From: Trichaptum fuscoviolaceum
Lineage: Eukaryota; Basidiomycota; Agaricomycetes; Hymenochaetales; Trichaptaceae
Length of the DNA: 64,000 nt
Reading direction: 5' to 3'
Assembly (NCBI GenBank): GCA_910574455.1
Contig: CAJSYZ010000001.1
Span: forward strand, 2,649,424-2,713,423
Notes under the pieces: model-generated
Told to the model about the DNA's origin: nothing
The model's input: only the letters and a program-made list of their open reading frames with translations
The model's database searches: none
Made by a program: the position numbers and the translations under genes
Shown: piece by piece, positions 44,993-56,701 of the stretch
Numbering within the stretch: the stretch's first letter is position 1
Layout: every line of letters begins with the position of its first letter

Positions 44993-47875
44993 ATGTCAAG
45001 ATCACTTAGACCCCGCAAATCTAACCCAAGCTACACTGTTGCCCTTAGGTTTGGCTCTGAAGATGAGCTCATGCTACCGGAAGATGACGATGTCAGTAGC
45101 GATGATTTTCAACCGGTCAAAGACCAAGCTGGAGAAGACAGAGCGGAAGAGGTAGAATCCAGTGAGGAGGTGGATATGTTGGACGATGAAATTGAAGAAG
45201 ACGTCAGACCGGTGAAAAGCTCCCCAAAAGTCAAGCCGATTGAAAAGACTGCGGAAGTGAAACATATATCGTCAAAAGTCAAGGTTCCTATGAAAGCCTC
45301 AGCTCAGATTGTTCCCTCCTTTTCGAGGCCGAGTAATCGTCAGCAATATGCGCTGCCAACGCCTAGCCAGGACCATAGACATCAAGCGAAGCCACTCTTC
45401 TTCACAAATTCTCGCGTTGAGAGACTTATCAATCGTCCCCGGCCCTTTGGACCCTCTGTGGTTACTTCTACTAATAATTATGCGATGTCAGAAGAAATAT
45501 CGATTAGATACAACAAAGCTTCCGGATACAATGTCGGTCCTGGACCTCTGTGGGACTTCATGGAAGATAGGTCGTGGTGGAAAGAATCTTACCCGCGACC
45601 AGCAGGGGAACTGGAGACAGAAGCCACGAGGCGGCCGAGAGTGTACGAAGATGTCGCCGTTCATGAAAACTTGGACATCTTAGATGAAATGTATGTGCTT
45701 TTTAGGTTGTTGATGCTTGTCTTTGTCTACTCACTATGTATGAGTTGATAGATCGTCTCAGTCATATCTGCCTACAAGATATGATGTTCATGGGGCAGCT
45801 TCGTCTAGCATCAAGTGTTCGCTAGGTCCCATTCAATCCCAGACTCAGCGAAACATCAAAATGTTTGAATCAGTAGATATGTGTACGCTCGAACATAATG
45901 GCGTAGAGTCTATTCTGATATATTGTACCTAGCTGAGTTTCAGTCAGAGGCAAGAGCCCATGTATTCAATGCTGGTGGCCCGGTTTGGGCTTTAGACTGG
46001 TGCCCAACATATGTTGAAGACCAACCACGTTAGTTTGTTTAACTCTTCTCCTGTGTTACAGCCATTGATTGTTTTTAACATGTAGGTCGGCATTATAAAC
46101 AGTACATTGCAGTCTCCCCCTTGCCATCAAACCGTCATAGTCCAAAAATCGGCGTTAAACGCGAAAATCCTTCTCCAGCTTGTATTCAGATCTGGAGCTA
46201 TGGGCCGAATCTGGGGAAGGGTAAAGAAAAGGCAGGGGACGATGTCGTCGGAGAACTAAAATGCGAGCTAGTTATATGCATAGATTGCGGACCGGCCCAG
46301 GATCTCAAATGGTGTCCCCTTCCTTCTCATGACTCAGTAAGAGAAAGATACGTACAAGCCACGATGGTTGGCTGATGGTACGACCCAGTGGGCTACAAGT
46401 AGCCACTCCACGCGAAAATTAGGTATCCTTGCTGGTACATTTGAAGACGGATCTTTGTCAATCTTTGTTGTTCCGGATCCAGAGGATCTGGCACAAGAGG
46501 ATGAAGGCTTACCTGTTTGTGGTGAGTTTGTAATTCCGATGTGGTTCGTTCGTACTTACAGTATTTCTTAGTGAAGCTAGAATCGACTATAAGGTTAGTC
46601 AAAGAGAATACATGCTTTTGGGCATTAGATTGGGCGAACAGCGAGCGTATAGCAGTTAGCTGCACGAATGGTAGGTATATTGATGTTTATCATCTGAATG
46701 TGTTAAATTGCTTTCCTAGGGTGTATCGCTGTATATGACATTAAGGAGCCAATCCTCTCTAAGACGCCCTCGGCGGGTAGGTTTCGAATGTTGTTTCACT
46801 CTTTTCTGTATACTTGATCATTCGTTTCAGAGATACTTCCTTCGTATTATATCTCATTGCACCAGTCTGCAATACGAGCTTTGCAGTGGATTCGCGTACC
46901 TCCGGTCTCTGCAGATGGATTAATTCAAAGAGCTAGTGACCCAACAGTAATTGCTACCGGAGGATTCGACGGATGCGGAATTTATACTGACCTAAGGGAT
47001 TTATCTGGGAACGTCGCGAATAGAGCAAGAGGTCAGTGAATGCATCGTTATCTGGGCTATTGGGAAAGCGTTGAAAGAGTTCTAGATGCGGTGCACTCTA
47101 TGTCTTATTCGGCCTATACTGTTGGTGTAGTCACCATAGACCAAAACGCAGTGAAGACACACACCGTGAATCCGACTATGCTTGCTAGAGGTCATCTTCT
47201 GCTTGAAACTGGTGGTCCAGTCTGGGTCAGTTCACGTATTTTTCTTATAACTGTTTGGGGCACTGTAAACCATTATTAAATAGAGTCTGCACTGCTCTGA
47301 TTATCATCCCCATCTTGCTGTTGCGTCTGCAGATGGGTCCGTTGTGACAACGAACTCTCTTAAATCAATGCGCCGCAGCGTTTCAACAGTAGGCCCCCTC
47401 CGAGTCTTGCGTATTCGGTTAATAAATCGCTGTAACAGCCACTCTTGTCGTACAAGATCTTTCAGATGGATTACAACAGAAAGACGGGAGAGTATAGAAT
47501 GCTGGACCGATTTAAACCCAGTGTAGGCCTGGACCAGCTTGCTGGCTTGGGATATTACTGATACTGCTGTTGTAGGAATCCTACGAGAAACTGGGAACGA
47601 AGAAACCCTCAGCCAAGAATCATTCGACAACTTCGGAGGGCGGAACAGGTGCTTGGCCTGCAGAAGTATCTGCTACGCGCGTCTCTTGGAACAACGGCGG
47701 TGGACTTGCGAGAGCTCCCCTCTTGGCTTCCGCTACATCTTCTGGTCTCTGCCGCATTGACTGGTTGGAGGGAATGTTCCTTCGTCGAGATAGAGAACCG
47801 TACGGAGGCATACAAATCATCCGCAGAGAGGTTGACAGGGACGATGTGCAGACGGAAGAAGAAGACGATGACTGA
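44993..47875 (+). CDS. WD40-repeat protein, probable TFIIIC subunit (Sfc6/Tfc6/GTF3C2-like)
   Basis: Likely component of the TFIIIC complex that binds B-boxes of tRNA genes. The N-terminus is acidic with basic patches (MSRSLRPRKSNPSYTVALRF). After several exons come WD40-like blocks: AGGPVWALDWCPTYVED, QYIAVSPLPS, CIQIWSYGPNLGKGKEK, AQDLKWCPL, LGILAGTFEDGSLSIFVVPD, CFWALDWANSERIAVSCTNG, SAIRALQWIRVPP, ATGGFDGCGIYTDLRD, TGGPVWSLHCSDYHPHLAVA and SADGSVVTTNSLKSMRR. The last exon gives VSWNNGGGLARAPLLASATS, SGLCRIDWLEGMFLRR and a strongly acidic end. The GGPVWALDWCP element and the order of blades match GTF3C2-like proteins. Stop TGA 47873-47875. About 700 aa. It might be another WD40 protein; the TFIIIC call is moderate. 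Confidence 0.65.
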
Positions 47876-48096
47876 CAAAATGGAAGTAATCTGGGGGACG
47901 GGTAGGTCATCTGTAGGACTTCGTCATCGTAAGTTATCAGTAACTACTTTTGTTAAGAATTCCGAGTTTCTGTATATGCGCATGTGATTCTGAGTTGATG
48001 CATTACGTCAACACTGCGCTAATCTTATACCGGCCCCGGACTACTTCTGCATAACTGCATGGACACTTTCCCACTTCAGAGCGAACGTCAACTATC

Positions 48097-49558
48097 ATGC
48101 AAGTACCGCAGACTACCAAAGCATTAGTATTGAGAGAAAATCGAGAGGCTGGCCTGCATGATGTCGTGTTGGAAGCGAGGCCTCTGCAACGTCCGACTCC
48201 TGAACAAGTGGTTGTTAAAGTGCGAGCAGTCTCGTTCAACCACCGTGATGTACGCTATGGATTCTGAACTACTGTGCTCTGCAGTTTACTGATCGCATTG
48301 CATAAGCTTTGGATAAGAAAAGGTCTATATCCAGGTATAGCCTTTGGTAGTGTGCTTGGGGCAGATGCTGTCGGTAAGATCAGTTTATCGTAGGATCATG
48401 GGCAACATTCTCACTCAATTGTAAAGGCACTGTCATCGCTTCTGGAAAGTCCGCAGATGAGCTACTCAACAAGCGTGTCTTCCTAGTCCCCATGCGAGGA
48501 TGGAAGTCCAGCTCAGATGCTCCCGAATCTTCCGGGTAAGACGATGAATTTCATGTCAGTATTTCGAGCCATTCAACATCACTCAGCTTCGGAATTCTGG
48601 GGGGCGGGAAGAATCCACCTCTCGGAACATTCGCAGAATATATCACCGTAGATCGAGACCAAGTTATCCCCGCTCCGGAGCACCTGGAAGATGAGTACGC
48701 AGCGGCTTGGCCGCTTGCTGGTGTAACGGCCTGGCGGTGAGTTCGACTATTTGATACTTCCGATTACCCATCTTAAGAGATTGATCTATCAGTGCTGTCT
48801 CTGTTAACGGAAACATTCAACATGGCGACAATGTCCTTATCACGGGTATAGGCGGGGGAGTTGCGCTCGTTGCTTTACAACTATGTCTAGCCAAGGGAGC
48901 GAACGTTTATGTCACGAGTGGGAATGAAGACAAGATCCGTAAGGCAGTGGCCCTAGGAGCGAAGGGAGGAGTCAACTATAAAAATGGTGAGTTTTGTATC
49001 AAACGGTGACAACGAAATCAATGATTCACAAACAGCTGTAGATAAGTGGCCATTGGAGCTCGGAAAGCTGTTGAGCTCAAACAATGCAATGCTTCAAGTA
49101 GTCATTGACGCTGGTGGAGGAGACATCTTAGCGAAAGTTGGAAAGGTCCTTGCTCAAGGAGGAAAGCTGGTCTGCTACGGCATGTTCGTGATAATGGCGC
49201 ATTATCTCCACTCCTGCATGCTAATAATTAATATCCTACAGGCACGCTGAACCTTCTGTCACGTTTACGATGCGCGAAGTATTGAAGAATCAGAAGATAC
49301 TAGGTTTGTATTCGACAATTTGGACGAAGGTTGCTTACACAGATTATGTTGTTTTCATCAGGCTCAACCATGGGTTCTCAGAAGGACCTCATTGACGCAA
49401 CGAATTTCATCGCTGACTACAAAGTCAAACCGGTCGTCTCTGATGTGCTGGACGGGTTGGAAGCGGCTGAGAAGGGTTTCGAGCTCATGAGCCGAGGAGA
49501 TCAGTTTGGAAAGATAGTCATTAAAGTCGACCAAGGCAACCAAGGTGCTAAATTGTAG
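48097..49558 (+). CDS. Zinc-independent MDR oxidoreductase (quinone reductase/alcohol dehydrogenase-like)
   Basis: Medium-chain dehydrogenase/reductase using NAD(P)H. Start MQVPQTTKALVLRENREAGL at 48097. The GroES-like domain has VVVKVRAVSFNHRDLWIRKG and GSVLGADAVGTVIASGKSAD; the Asn-His-Arg-Asp in place of the catalytic Cys points to the zinc-free quinone-reductase branch. The central stretch GTFAEYITVDRDQVIPAPEH and WPLAGVTAWRAV leads to the Rossmann fold: NVLITGIGGGVALVALQLCL, GANVYVTSGNEDKIRKAVAL. Then VVIDAGGGDILAKVGKVLAQ and GSTMGSQKDLIDATNFIADY. About nine exons; the intron after GGCAT uses the unusual donor GTTCGT. Stop TAG 49556. About 360 aa. The bacterial YogA group is the nearest pattern I recall. 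Confidence 0.85.
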
Positions 49559-49717
49559 CCCCTCAGTGAAGATGTAACTTATCAAGCTACCCCATGCAGT
49601 GTAAATATGCCGTCAAATCGGTCCTGTTTATCTACTATCATATCTTGGATCTAACATCTAAATGTAAGGCCTATCTATATGCATGCTCATTGTCTAATTA
49701 GTGGAATTTGCGCTCCT

Positions 49718-52285
49718 TTATGAAGGGAACGTGCCGAGAGTAAATAAAGTAACCTTCTCTTTGCCCTTCTTCTTCCCTTTCTTCGATTGAGTATTTGTCT
49801 CTGTCGTTTCCACCGGTGTTGCAAGATTGTTATCAATCGCATTCGTATCGTCGCTGGTTTCACCAGACCATGCATTGACGGTTGGAGCAGTGTTACCAAC
49901 GATATTTCGGAGTGACTGATTTCCTCCGACAGGAGGTTTGGTACGGGCAGCCGTAGGCGGGAGTGCCGGGAAGGCGGAGCTCGAAAGATTTACGGTCCCC
50001 GTTGACGGTTTCTTCTTATTCTCGGAGCGAATCTTGGCTCCAAGCATAGAAGGTAATGGCGCAGCAGTAGTCGGAGCGTTGGTAGATTGTGACGATGCCC
50101 ACGGTGTGATATGTCCGGCAGAGGAAGCTGCCCTCGCTGTTGAGAAAGCTAGGGGACGGAAAGTATTTCCAGGCGTGGACGAACTAGCTGCTGGTGCAGC
50201 GCCAGGCACTGGTCGCTGGAGAGCCGGAAAACGGTTCACTGGTCTTGAAGAGGACGGACCGGCTGCACCGGGTACTGTGGACAATGAAGACGCAGCAAGA
50301 GCAACGCGATCCCAGACCTGGCCTTTATTACGCTTAGATGTAGTTTGGTGTTTGACATTCAGGACACGCCCACTCGCAACGCCAGCATAAGCCGACTCAG
50401 GACCATGGTTCGTCAGATCAGGGAACTGTTGCCGATGCTACACGAAAGCTCAGATAAACGAGGACAGGGACACAATACGAAGGTGCAAATACCTCAATCT
50501 TGAACCCGTTGAATGTCTCCAACAAATCTTTCTTCTTTTCGTGATCGTCTAACATGTCTATCAGTGGCACAATAAGGCTGGATGTCGCCTCAAGATCATC
50601 ATTTAATCGAGAGTAAAATATCGAGATGAGATCCTTGGCACTTTGCTCGGAGGATCGATATGAGCGAATAGCAGATTTGAAAGCAGCAGCAGCGGAGGGA
50701 GAATCTGATGTAAGATTCGCAATGCGAGCCATGAAAGCTGCATGTTTCCTGGCATACGAAAAGTAAAGAACCTGCCAAACCCCATCGTATAACTTACGTA
50801 CCGAGCTGTTTCCGGATCAATCTCCTCACTGGTAGTGGGCGGACTGGCTCTTGGTGGAGCAGGTGTGCTCGCTCCAGAGTCAGGCGTCTCTCCAGTGAGG
50901 GCTCCATTGAACGCAGCTCGCCTTCCAGGGCCCCTCGATGCATCCGGCTCTGGTGGAACGAGTGGAGGTCCTGGTGGAGGTTCGCGTTCTCTTCCTCCTC
51001 TTCGTCGGCCACTTGTTCCGCGCGAGTCATCGAATTCCATATCAACTTCAATACGTCGGGCATCTTTCATATCTTTGGTAGACATTTGGGCACCGTGCTC
51101 CTCCACCATGTGGGCTTTCAAGTCCATGAGTGATCCGAAAACAACAAATTTCCTCTCGAGACATGTCGGATGTCTGCACGGGTGATGGACAACATTGAAG
51201 TGTGTCTCCTGTAGAAGAATAAGCGACATTCTGACGAACAGCCTGATAATCATACCAGGCTATTATAGTTTTGGAAACTGGGATACATTGTCACCGGAAA
51301 GATCACATTGCAAAAAGTGCGCTTACTCACTATTGATGCTGAACACCTTGCCGCTTGCAGACAAAACACTCTTCGTGTCTTTCACGCATATGCGCAAATA
51401 GCTCATCGTCTCCAAAGAAGCATTCTCTGCAGAACTCACAGAGGGGGTGTATCCCACCTTCTATCTTCTCACTTGATACATTCTTGGAGGGTCGATGCGA
51501 AAGGGATGGCATATGAAGGTATAGCTGATTCGGAGGGTATAATATGTGTTCGTGGGCGAATACTTTCTTGGAGCGTATACAAAGATCACTGCATGGATTT
51601 TGACATGAGTATGTCTACAAGGATTTAGTGTCCAGATACAGTGAATACACGTACCACATTAGCTTGCCATGCACGGCGCGTGCATGCGCCTTCAAATCAT
51701 TCCAACCGTTTGCGATGAAGGGGCAGTCTGAATCCGGACAGTTAAAGCGGAGAAGAATAAGGCTCTCCTCCATCATTTCTTGGCTTTCGAAAAAGATAGA
51801 GAGCTTGACGTCCTTGAACTGCATTTCATCTAGCTTGAACGTTTCGAACAGAGCGTCTGGTGAAACTGTAAATACGACGTTCTCTTGAGGATGCTATATT
51901 TGAAGAAACGAGGACTCAGAATAACAACCTTTCACAATCACGAGCCGGAACATACCTTGCAGAATGTGCACTCCAGTTTCTTGTAAAGCGCGCGCAGTCT
52001 CAGAGCACATATATGGCAGGTACGGTGGTTGCATTCAGACAGACAGAAAAACTTGACTTGTTCAGCGCAAATCCAACAGACTGCACTTTCCTCCACTCCA
52101 GCATCAGCAACACCTTGCTCGTCAATCTTCTTCTCGGTATCGACGGCTCCGTTATCTTTCTGTGAAATTGCAGTTGACGCTCCTTCCACCGCACCAGACT
52201 TCTTGCCACGGCCTCTCTGTTTGTTAGTGCGCCGAGCAGTGTTGCTTTTCATCTGAGATTTCTGGGTCTGAGATTGCGCAGACAT
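49718..52285 (-). CDS. HEL2: RING-type E3 ubiquitin ligase Hel2/ZNF598
   Basis: Collision sensor of ribosome quality control; ubiquitinates small-subunit ribosomal proteins of stalled disomes. Start MSAQSQTQKSQMKSNTARRT at 52285 followed by a basic tail. The RING finger is CWICAEQVKFFCLSECNHRT then CHICALRLRALYKKLECTFC. After it: HPQENVVFTVSPDALFETFK, CPDSDCPFIANGWNDLKAHA, HGKLMCDLCI, HPLCEFCRECFFGDDELFAH and ERHEECFVCKRQG, a series of C2H2-like fingers, then LMDLKAHMVEEHG. The C-terminal part has a Pro/Arg-rich linker, a helical SAKDLISIFYSRLNDDLEAT domain and a Ser/Pro/Ala-rich tail ending KKKGKEKVTLFTLGTFPS, the typical Hel2 end. About 720 aa. Complete. Confidence 0.93.
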
Positions 52286-52712
52286 ACTATTCGAGGGGTA
52301 ATATCTAGTAAAAGCTGCGGATGTAAGACAAAGGTTGTGCGGTTACTGCGGTAAGATCGCTGTGGATGATACTTATTTAGACGAAGTCAGCTTGCAAAGT
52401 TATGTTGATGGTGATGTGTGACTACGCCAGTCCGTGACTGGCTTCTCGGAACCGCGATGGCGATGCATCATAAATAATTTCGACTTCCGAGTCACCGGAA
52501 TTGAGACTTGATTAAAAACGTTCCCTTGAGTTTGTTTTCGTAGTTGATGACGAAAAGCCATATTAATAATCTATTTAGTTCAGGCCGAAGTGGTCAGAAT
52601 CTATGCACATACGAAGCGAAATCCATGCAAAATTACTAGATAGGTCAGAATGTTTGGTATTAACTATGTCCAGATAGTATACGAAATGTTTAGTCCAAAT
52701 GGTATCACCGTA
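52286..52712. other. Intergenic
   Basis: 427 bp between the HEL2 start and the stop of the coiled-coil gene (both minus); carries the HEL2 promoter. Nothing else seen. Confidence 0.4.
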
Positions 52713-55700
52713 TCAATCCAAGTCATCGTCAAGGTTCACCGACACCGATGGATGTATTTTTGAAGCACCTGTATTGGCGTTAGCCATCGAAGTACGCCTT
52801 GACCCAGGTAGGAGGCCTCCCCCAATCCCTAAGCCGAACATATTAGATGAAACACGAGGGCGGGGCCCTCCTCGATGTAGGGGATTCACCGGGGCCGGCA
52901 TCGTTTGAAGTTGAGATGGCATTGCTATCCGCAGCCCAAGGCTTGCCAGAGGACTCTGACTGAGGTTCGAGTCAGAGCGATTCCGGACGAAGGAAGAAGA
53001 ATGTCGAAGTCGAGGCGACGTCATAACGGTGCCAAACGTTGCTAGAGATGCAGGACTCGGAGAACGTGAGCCTGTCAATATAGAGCCTGTCCAGGCCGCC
53101 CAGCTTGAAGATGCGCGTCTTGGGGATTCTGGAACCTCTCGAGCCTCCTGTGACGCGTCAAGTGATGCAGGGTCATGCATTGCTTGCTTTACGGAAGCGA
53201 TGTCATGTTGAAGGTCGTCAAGTTTGTGCTTCAGGGAATTGACGGCCTTACGAACAGTCGGGTCGATACCTTCAATGAAGTCTTCGATCTTCGACCGCAT
53301 GCCAGCCTCATCTACCTCACCTGACAAAGCCCCCTTCACGGATAGAATAGTCTCGTAGCCACGAGCAATGCGCTCCTCGTCTGCAATGCGTATCTCGAGC
53401 TCGACACGGGCGTCCTCGCAGTAGTCATCCAGACGCTCTATGGCAACCTGATAAAAAGCAGGATTTTGTGGCAGACTTCTCACGGCCTCCTTCAAATGTT
53501 GCAGGGATATGTGACAATCTCTGAAAGATCGTTGAAGGTCATCATAACGATGAACAGTCTCATTGAGCCCTGATATTAGGCTCGAATGAGCTGAGTCGGA
53601 ATAATTCGACTGGTCTTCAGCGATTGCTATATCATCCGTAAACCTTTCTGGGGAGTGTGCCACTGGGAACGGGACCTGGCCCTTGTAGCGATCCATTTGA
53701 AGAAGGGTTAAAGGAGTGTGGACTTCAGGAATACCATTTGCTTGCGTTGTCGGGCGGAAAGTGTCAATACTGGTATTGTAAGAGAACTGTACTTTGTTCT
53801 TGCTACTAGCATTCTCATTCGAGAAGATCCCAAGATCTCGTCCAGAGACATCAATGGGGACCGATACCTTAGAATCCGGATTCTCTGGAATAGATGAGTT
53901 CATGGCTTTCTCAGATGGACCGTCATCAGGTTCCACTGGAGATGTAGAGGTCTCCTGGACCGAAACCATAGTCACTGGTAGCTCCGCGGGCTCTACATTG
54001 TCTTCTGGGTCGAATTTATTCTGTGCAATCAAAGTAATGTCAATAGTTTCGCATTGTGGTGTAATAAGGTCATTTGACGGTGCGGGATTAGCTGGTTGAG
54101 AAATGCTTGCGTCTGATGGACGCAAGTGGCTCTGATCTTCCTCTATCGCCATTGTAACAATTTCGTGCTCTACGGGCTCACCACCTATCCGAGCATCAGA
54201 ATCCGGGGTAACCTGAGGCGCATGCTCATCCACTTCTAATGACTGTGGAGGAGTCGTTTCCGGGTTCAGCATTGAATTAGAAGGTTGTGATATGTCCTTC
54301 TCATCTTTTGCGGCCAGGTCATGTGTTGATTCCGTTGAATTATCTTCTCGGATTTCGGCCTTCCGTTGAGGTGCAATTTGCTCGGCTAACGAACCGTCAT
54401 TGATAGGAGATACGCCGGGGTCGTCAACAGACAAAGTCGAGGTGCCAGGTTTGATCAATGACGCGCTATATGGGGCTACAAGGGCTTCGTATTCATCAGG
54501 TGCCGTCAAGGAAGTCGTGGAAGTAGATGCAGATGGATCTTCAAGTGAGTGATGCGTCCCCGCACCGTGCACATTGAATGTTTCTCCTTGATATGGTGGT
54601 GCTTCTGGAGATCTCCCGCTCCCAGCGCCGGCGTTGTGGATTGCTAGTCTGATGGGCAACTCGGATAATTCGGGAGGTATGGGCGGTTTCTTCTGTACAT
54701 GTTGATGATCATGCCCATCGTGTACATTATTAAGACCATTCTCGTCGTCCGACAAATGGGCGCCAATGGATTTGTCGACAAGCACTCGCGGCAACAGAGA
54801 AGCAGGGTTGAGATGCGCAAGTTGGCGTTCCAAAAACAGTCGCTTGTCTGTCTCCTTCTGAAGTTCAGAGTTTAAATCAGCGACTGCGGACCGAGCCGAG
54901 AGGATGCGTGCGAGCGATCCTGGAGAAAGCGTCTGTTGTTGTTCGTCCAAAGTTAGGGCGCTAACGTCACTGTTTCCAGAGACGGCCTGGACAAGGCTAC
55001 CAGCGGACCGTATTATGCTATCGAAGCGTGCACAAAGGACATCAGCAGGATCAGATGGGGTGCATTTGCGCAGCTCCTCTTGTGCCCTGAGAAGCCATCT
55101 CTTCAGCCTTTCTAAGAGGGCTTCTTCCCGACCCACGAGAGCCAACCTCAAGGCAATTTCCCTCCGGCGTCCGTAGCTTTCACGAGAAATGTCTTCTGTT
55201 AGTTCATCTAAAGCCTGCCGTAGGCGTTCAGATTGTCGCTTTTCCCCGGCCAATCTGTCTTCAACTTGGTGAACACGCGACTCATATGAACTGAGTGTTG
55301 CCGCATGCCGAGCTCTCATGCTATCTAACGCCTTGTGCAGGACATCCGAGGATGACTGAGAGAATTTCCTATGAAATTTCAGATCAGAACTTTAAGAAGT
55401 CGCAACAAATCCCACACTGACATGTAGCGCGAGACCATCTTTGCGGCAGCATTGTCATCCGCATTAAGTCTATTCAGAACAAGTTCAGTAATGGCAAACT
55501 TCTTCCCCTCCTCTGCAGCGGCCCGTCGTTCTGCCTCAAGAGTTGCCTGGGTAGTTTCAAGCGTAGCATTAAGCTGGGCTATCTGAAAGTGTAGGCTTTC
55601 GGACTCGATATTATGCTCTTGCAGAAGCTTCTGAAGCCCAGCTCGTGCAGTCGAGAGTCCGTCTAATGAATCATGAGATACATGTCCCTTTCTTACTTCA

Positions 55701-56331
55701 CCGCTGGCTTGTTGAGATGTGCGACCTTCAAGCGAACGAACGAGATGGGCGTACTCCTGCACCACCAGGTCTGACATCTGGAGAGACAAAAACGTTCGAA
55801 TCAATGAAGAGAGGTTTCGAAAGCTATATACAGACATACCCGCCTCTCTTCTTCCGCAGTCTTAACACGGTTCAGGAGGTTGCGTTCGCCAGCGCGGCAG
55901 ATTTCCAGTTCGTTTCTGAGACGTATTGCAAGTGTGTACGCCGCCTCTTGAGAATGTTTCGCCGTATCTCTGTCCCTTCGAGCAGTAATTAACTCTTCGT
56001 TTCGTGTCAATAGCGCCTGTTCCGCTAAGTCCAATTTGTCGGACAAATGGCGCAGTGCAAGCGAAAGCTCTTGAATCTTAATCGATTCTCGCGGGTCCCC
56101 AGCGTTCTGCCCTGCATTTAAAGCTCGATATGCCTCTAGTTCCTTTCGCAGATAAGCATTTTCGTTTTGGGAGGACTGTAGTTGCTGAAGCGTGTTGGCA
56201 GACTCTAATGCGTGTCGCTGAAGATTGAGGGAGACATTGTACGTCTCCTTTTGATAGTGGGCAACGGCGTTGCGAAGACTTGTGAGTTCTTGTGCCAGCG
56301 GATGGTCATCGCTGAGCACATCGAGCGACAT
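52713..56331 (-). CDS. Large coiled-coil protein, family not recognised
   Basis: Three exons, about 1170 aa. Exon 1 (MSLDVLSDDHPLAQELTSLR) and exon 2 (MSDLVVQEYAHLVRSLEGRT...) are continuous coiled coil, with heptads such as LHFQIAQLNATLETTQATLE. Exon 3 starts KFSQSSSDVLHKALDSMRAR and continues helical to about residue 480, including LTEDISRESYGRRREIALRL and REEALLERLKRWLLRAQEEL, which look conserved rather than low complexity. A long acidic, Ser/Thr/Pro-rich disordered region follows. A second helical segment (YDDLQRSFRDCHISLQHLKE; ARVELEIRIADEERIARGYE) and a Ser/Arg-rich tail end in VSVNLDDDLD. No catalytic motif and no membrane span. A scaffold or cytoskeletal role is plausible but not shown. 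Confidence 0.75.
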
Positions 56332-56701
56332 GCTACGACGCAGAAGTCATTGAGTGGGAAGCCGCAGAAGGTCTTCCATTGATGCAACTGATGTTTGGGC
56401 GTCTAATCAGGTAATATGTATAAGCAATAAATGTACTACTAGTACTACTAGTAGTATAGGCGCTCGATCGAATCTCTATCTGAGCCCACTGCTCAGTCCA
56501 CTACAATGCACAGACCCATTACCTCCTTCTATCGCCATCTACGCGCTTCTAAGCTCTATCTGACTGTCAAATTGTCTCTTTGCGCAAAGCCCTTGCTTCC
56601 CGCCTTCCAAAATCTGTCTCTGCACACACTAAGGAGCACAATCCAACTTTTATTGAGGTATCCGGACAGGTGTCCAAGCCATATAGCATTACATATGAAC
56701 A
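56332..56701. other. Divergent intergenic region
   Basis: 370 bp between the coiled-coil gene start and the next gene. Contains a short TACTACTAG tandem/palindromic cluster at about 56430-56456. Confidence 0.35.

Noticed and set aside
56430..56456. TACTACTAG tandem/palindrome cluster
   Set aside because: Short simple repeat in a promoter region; no known element.
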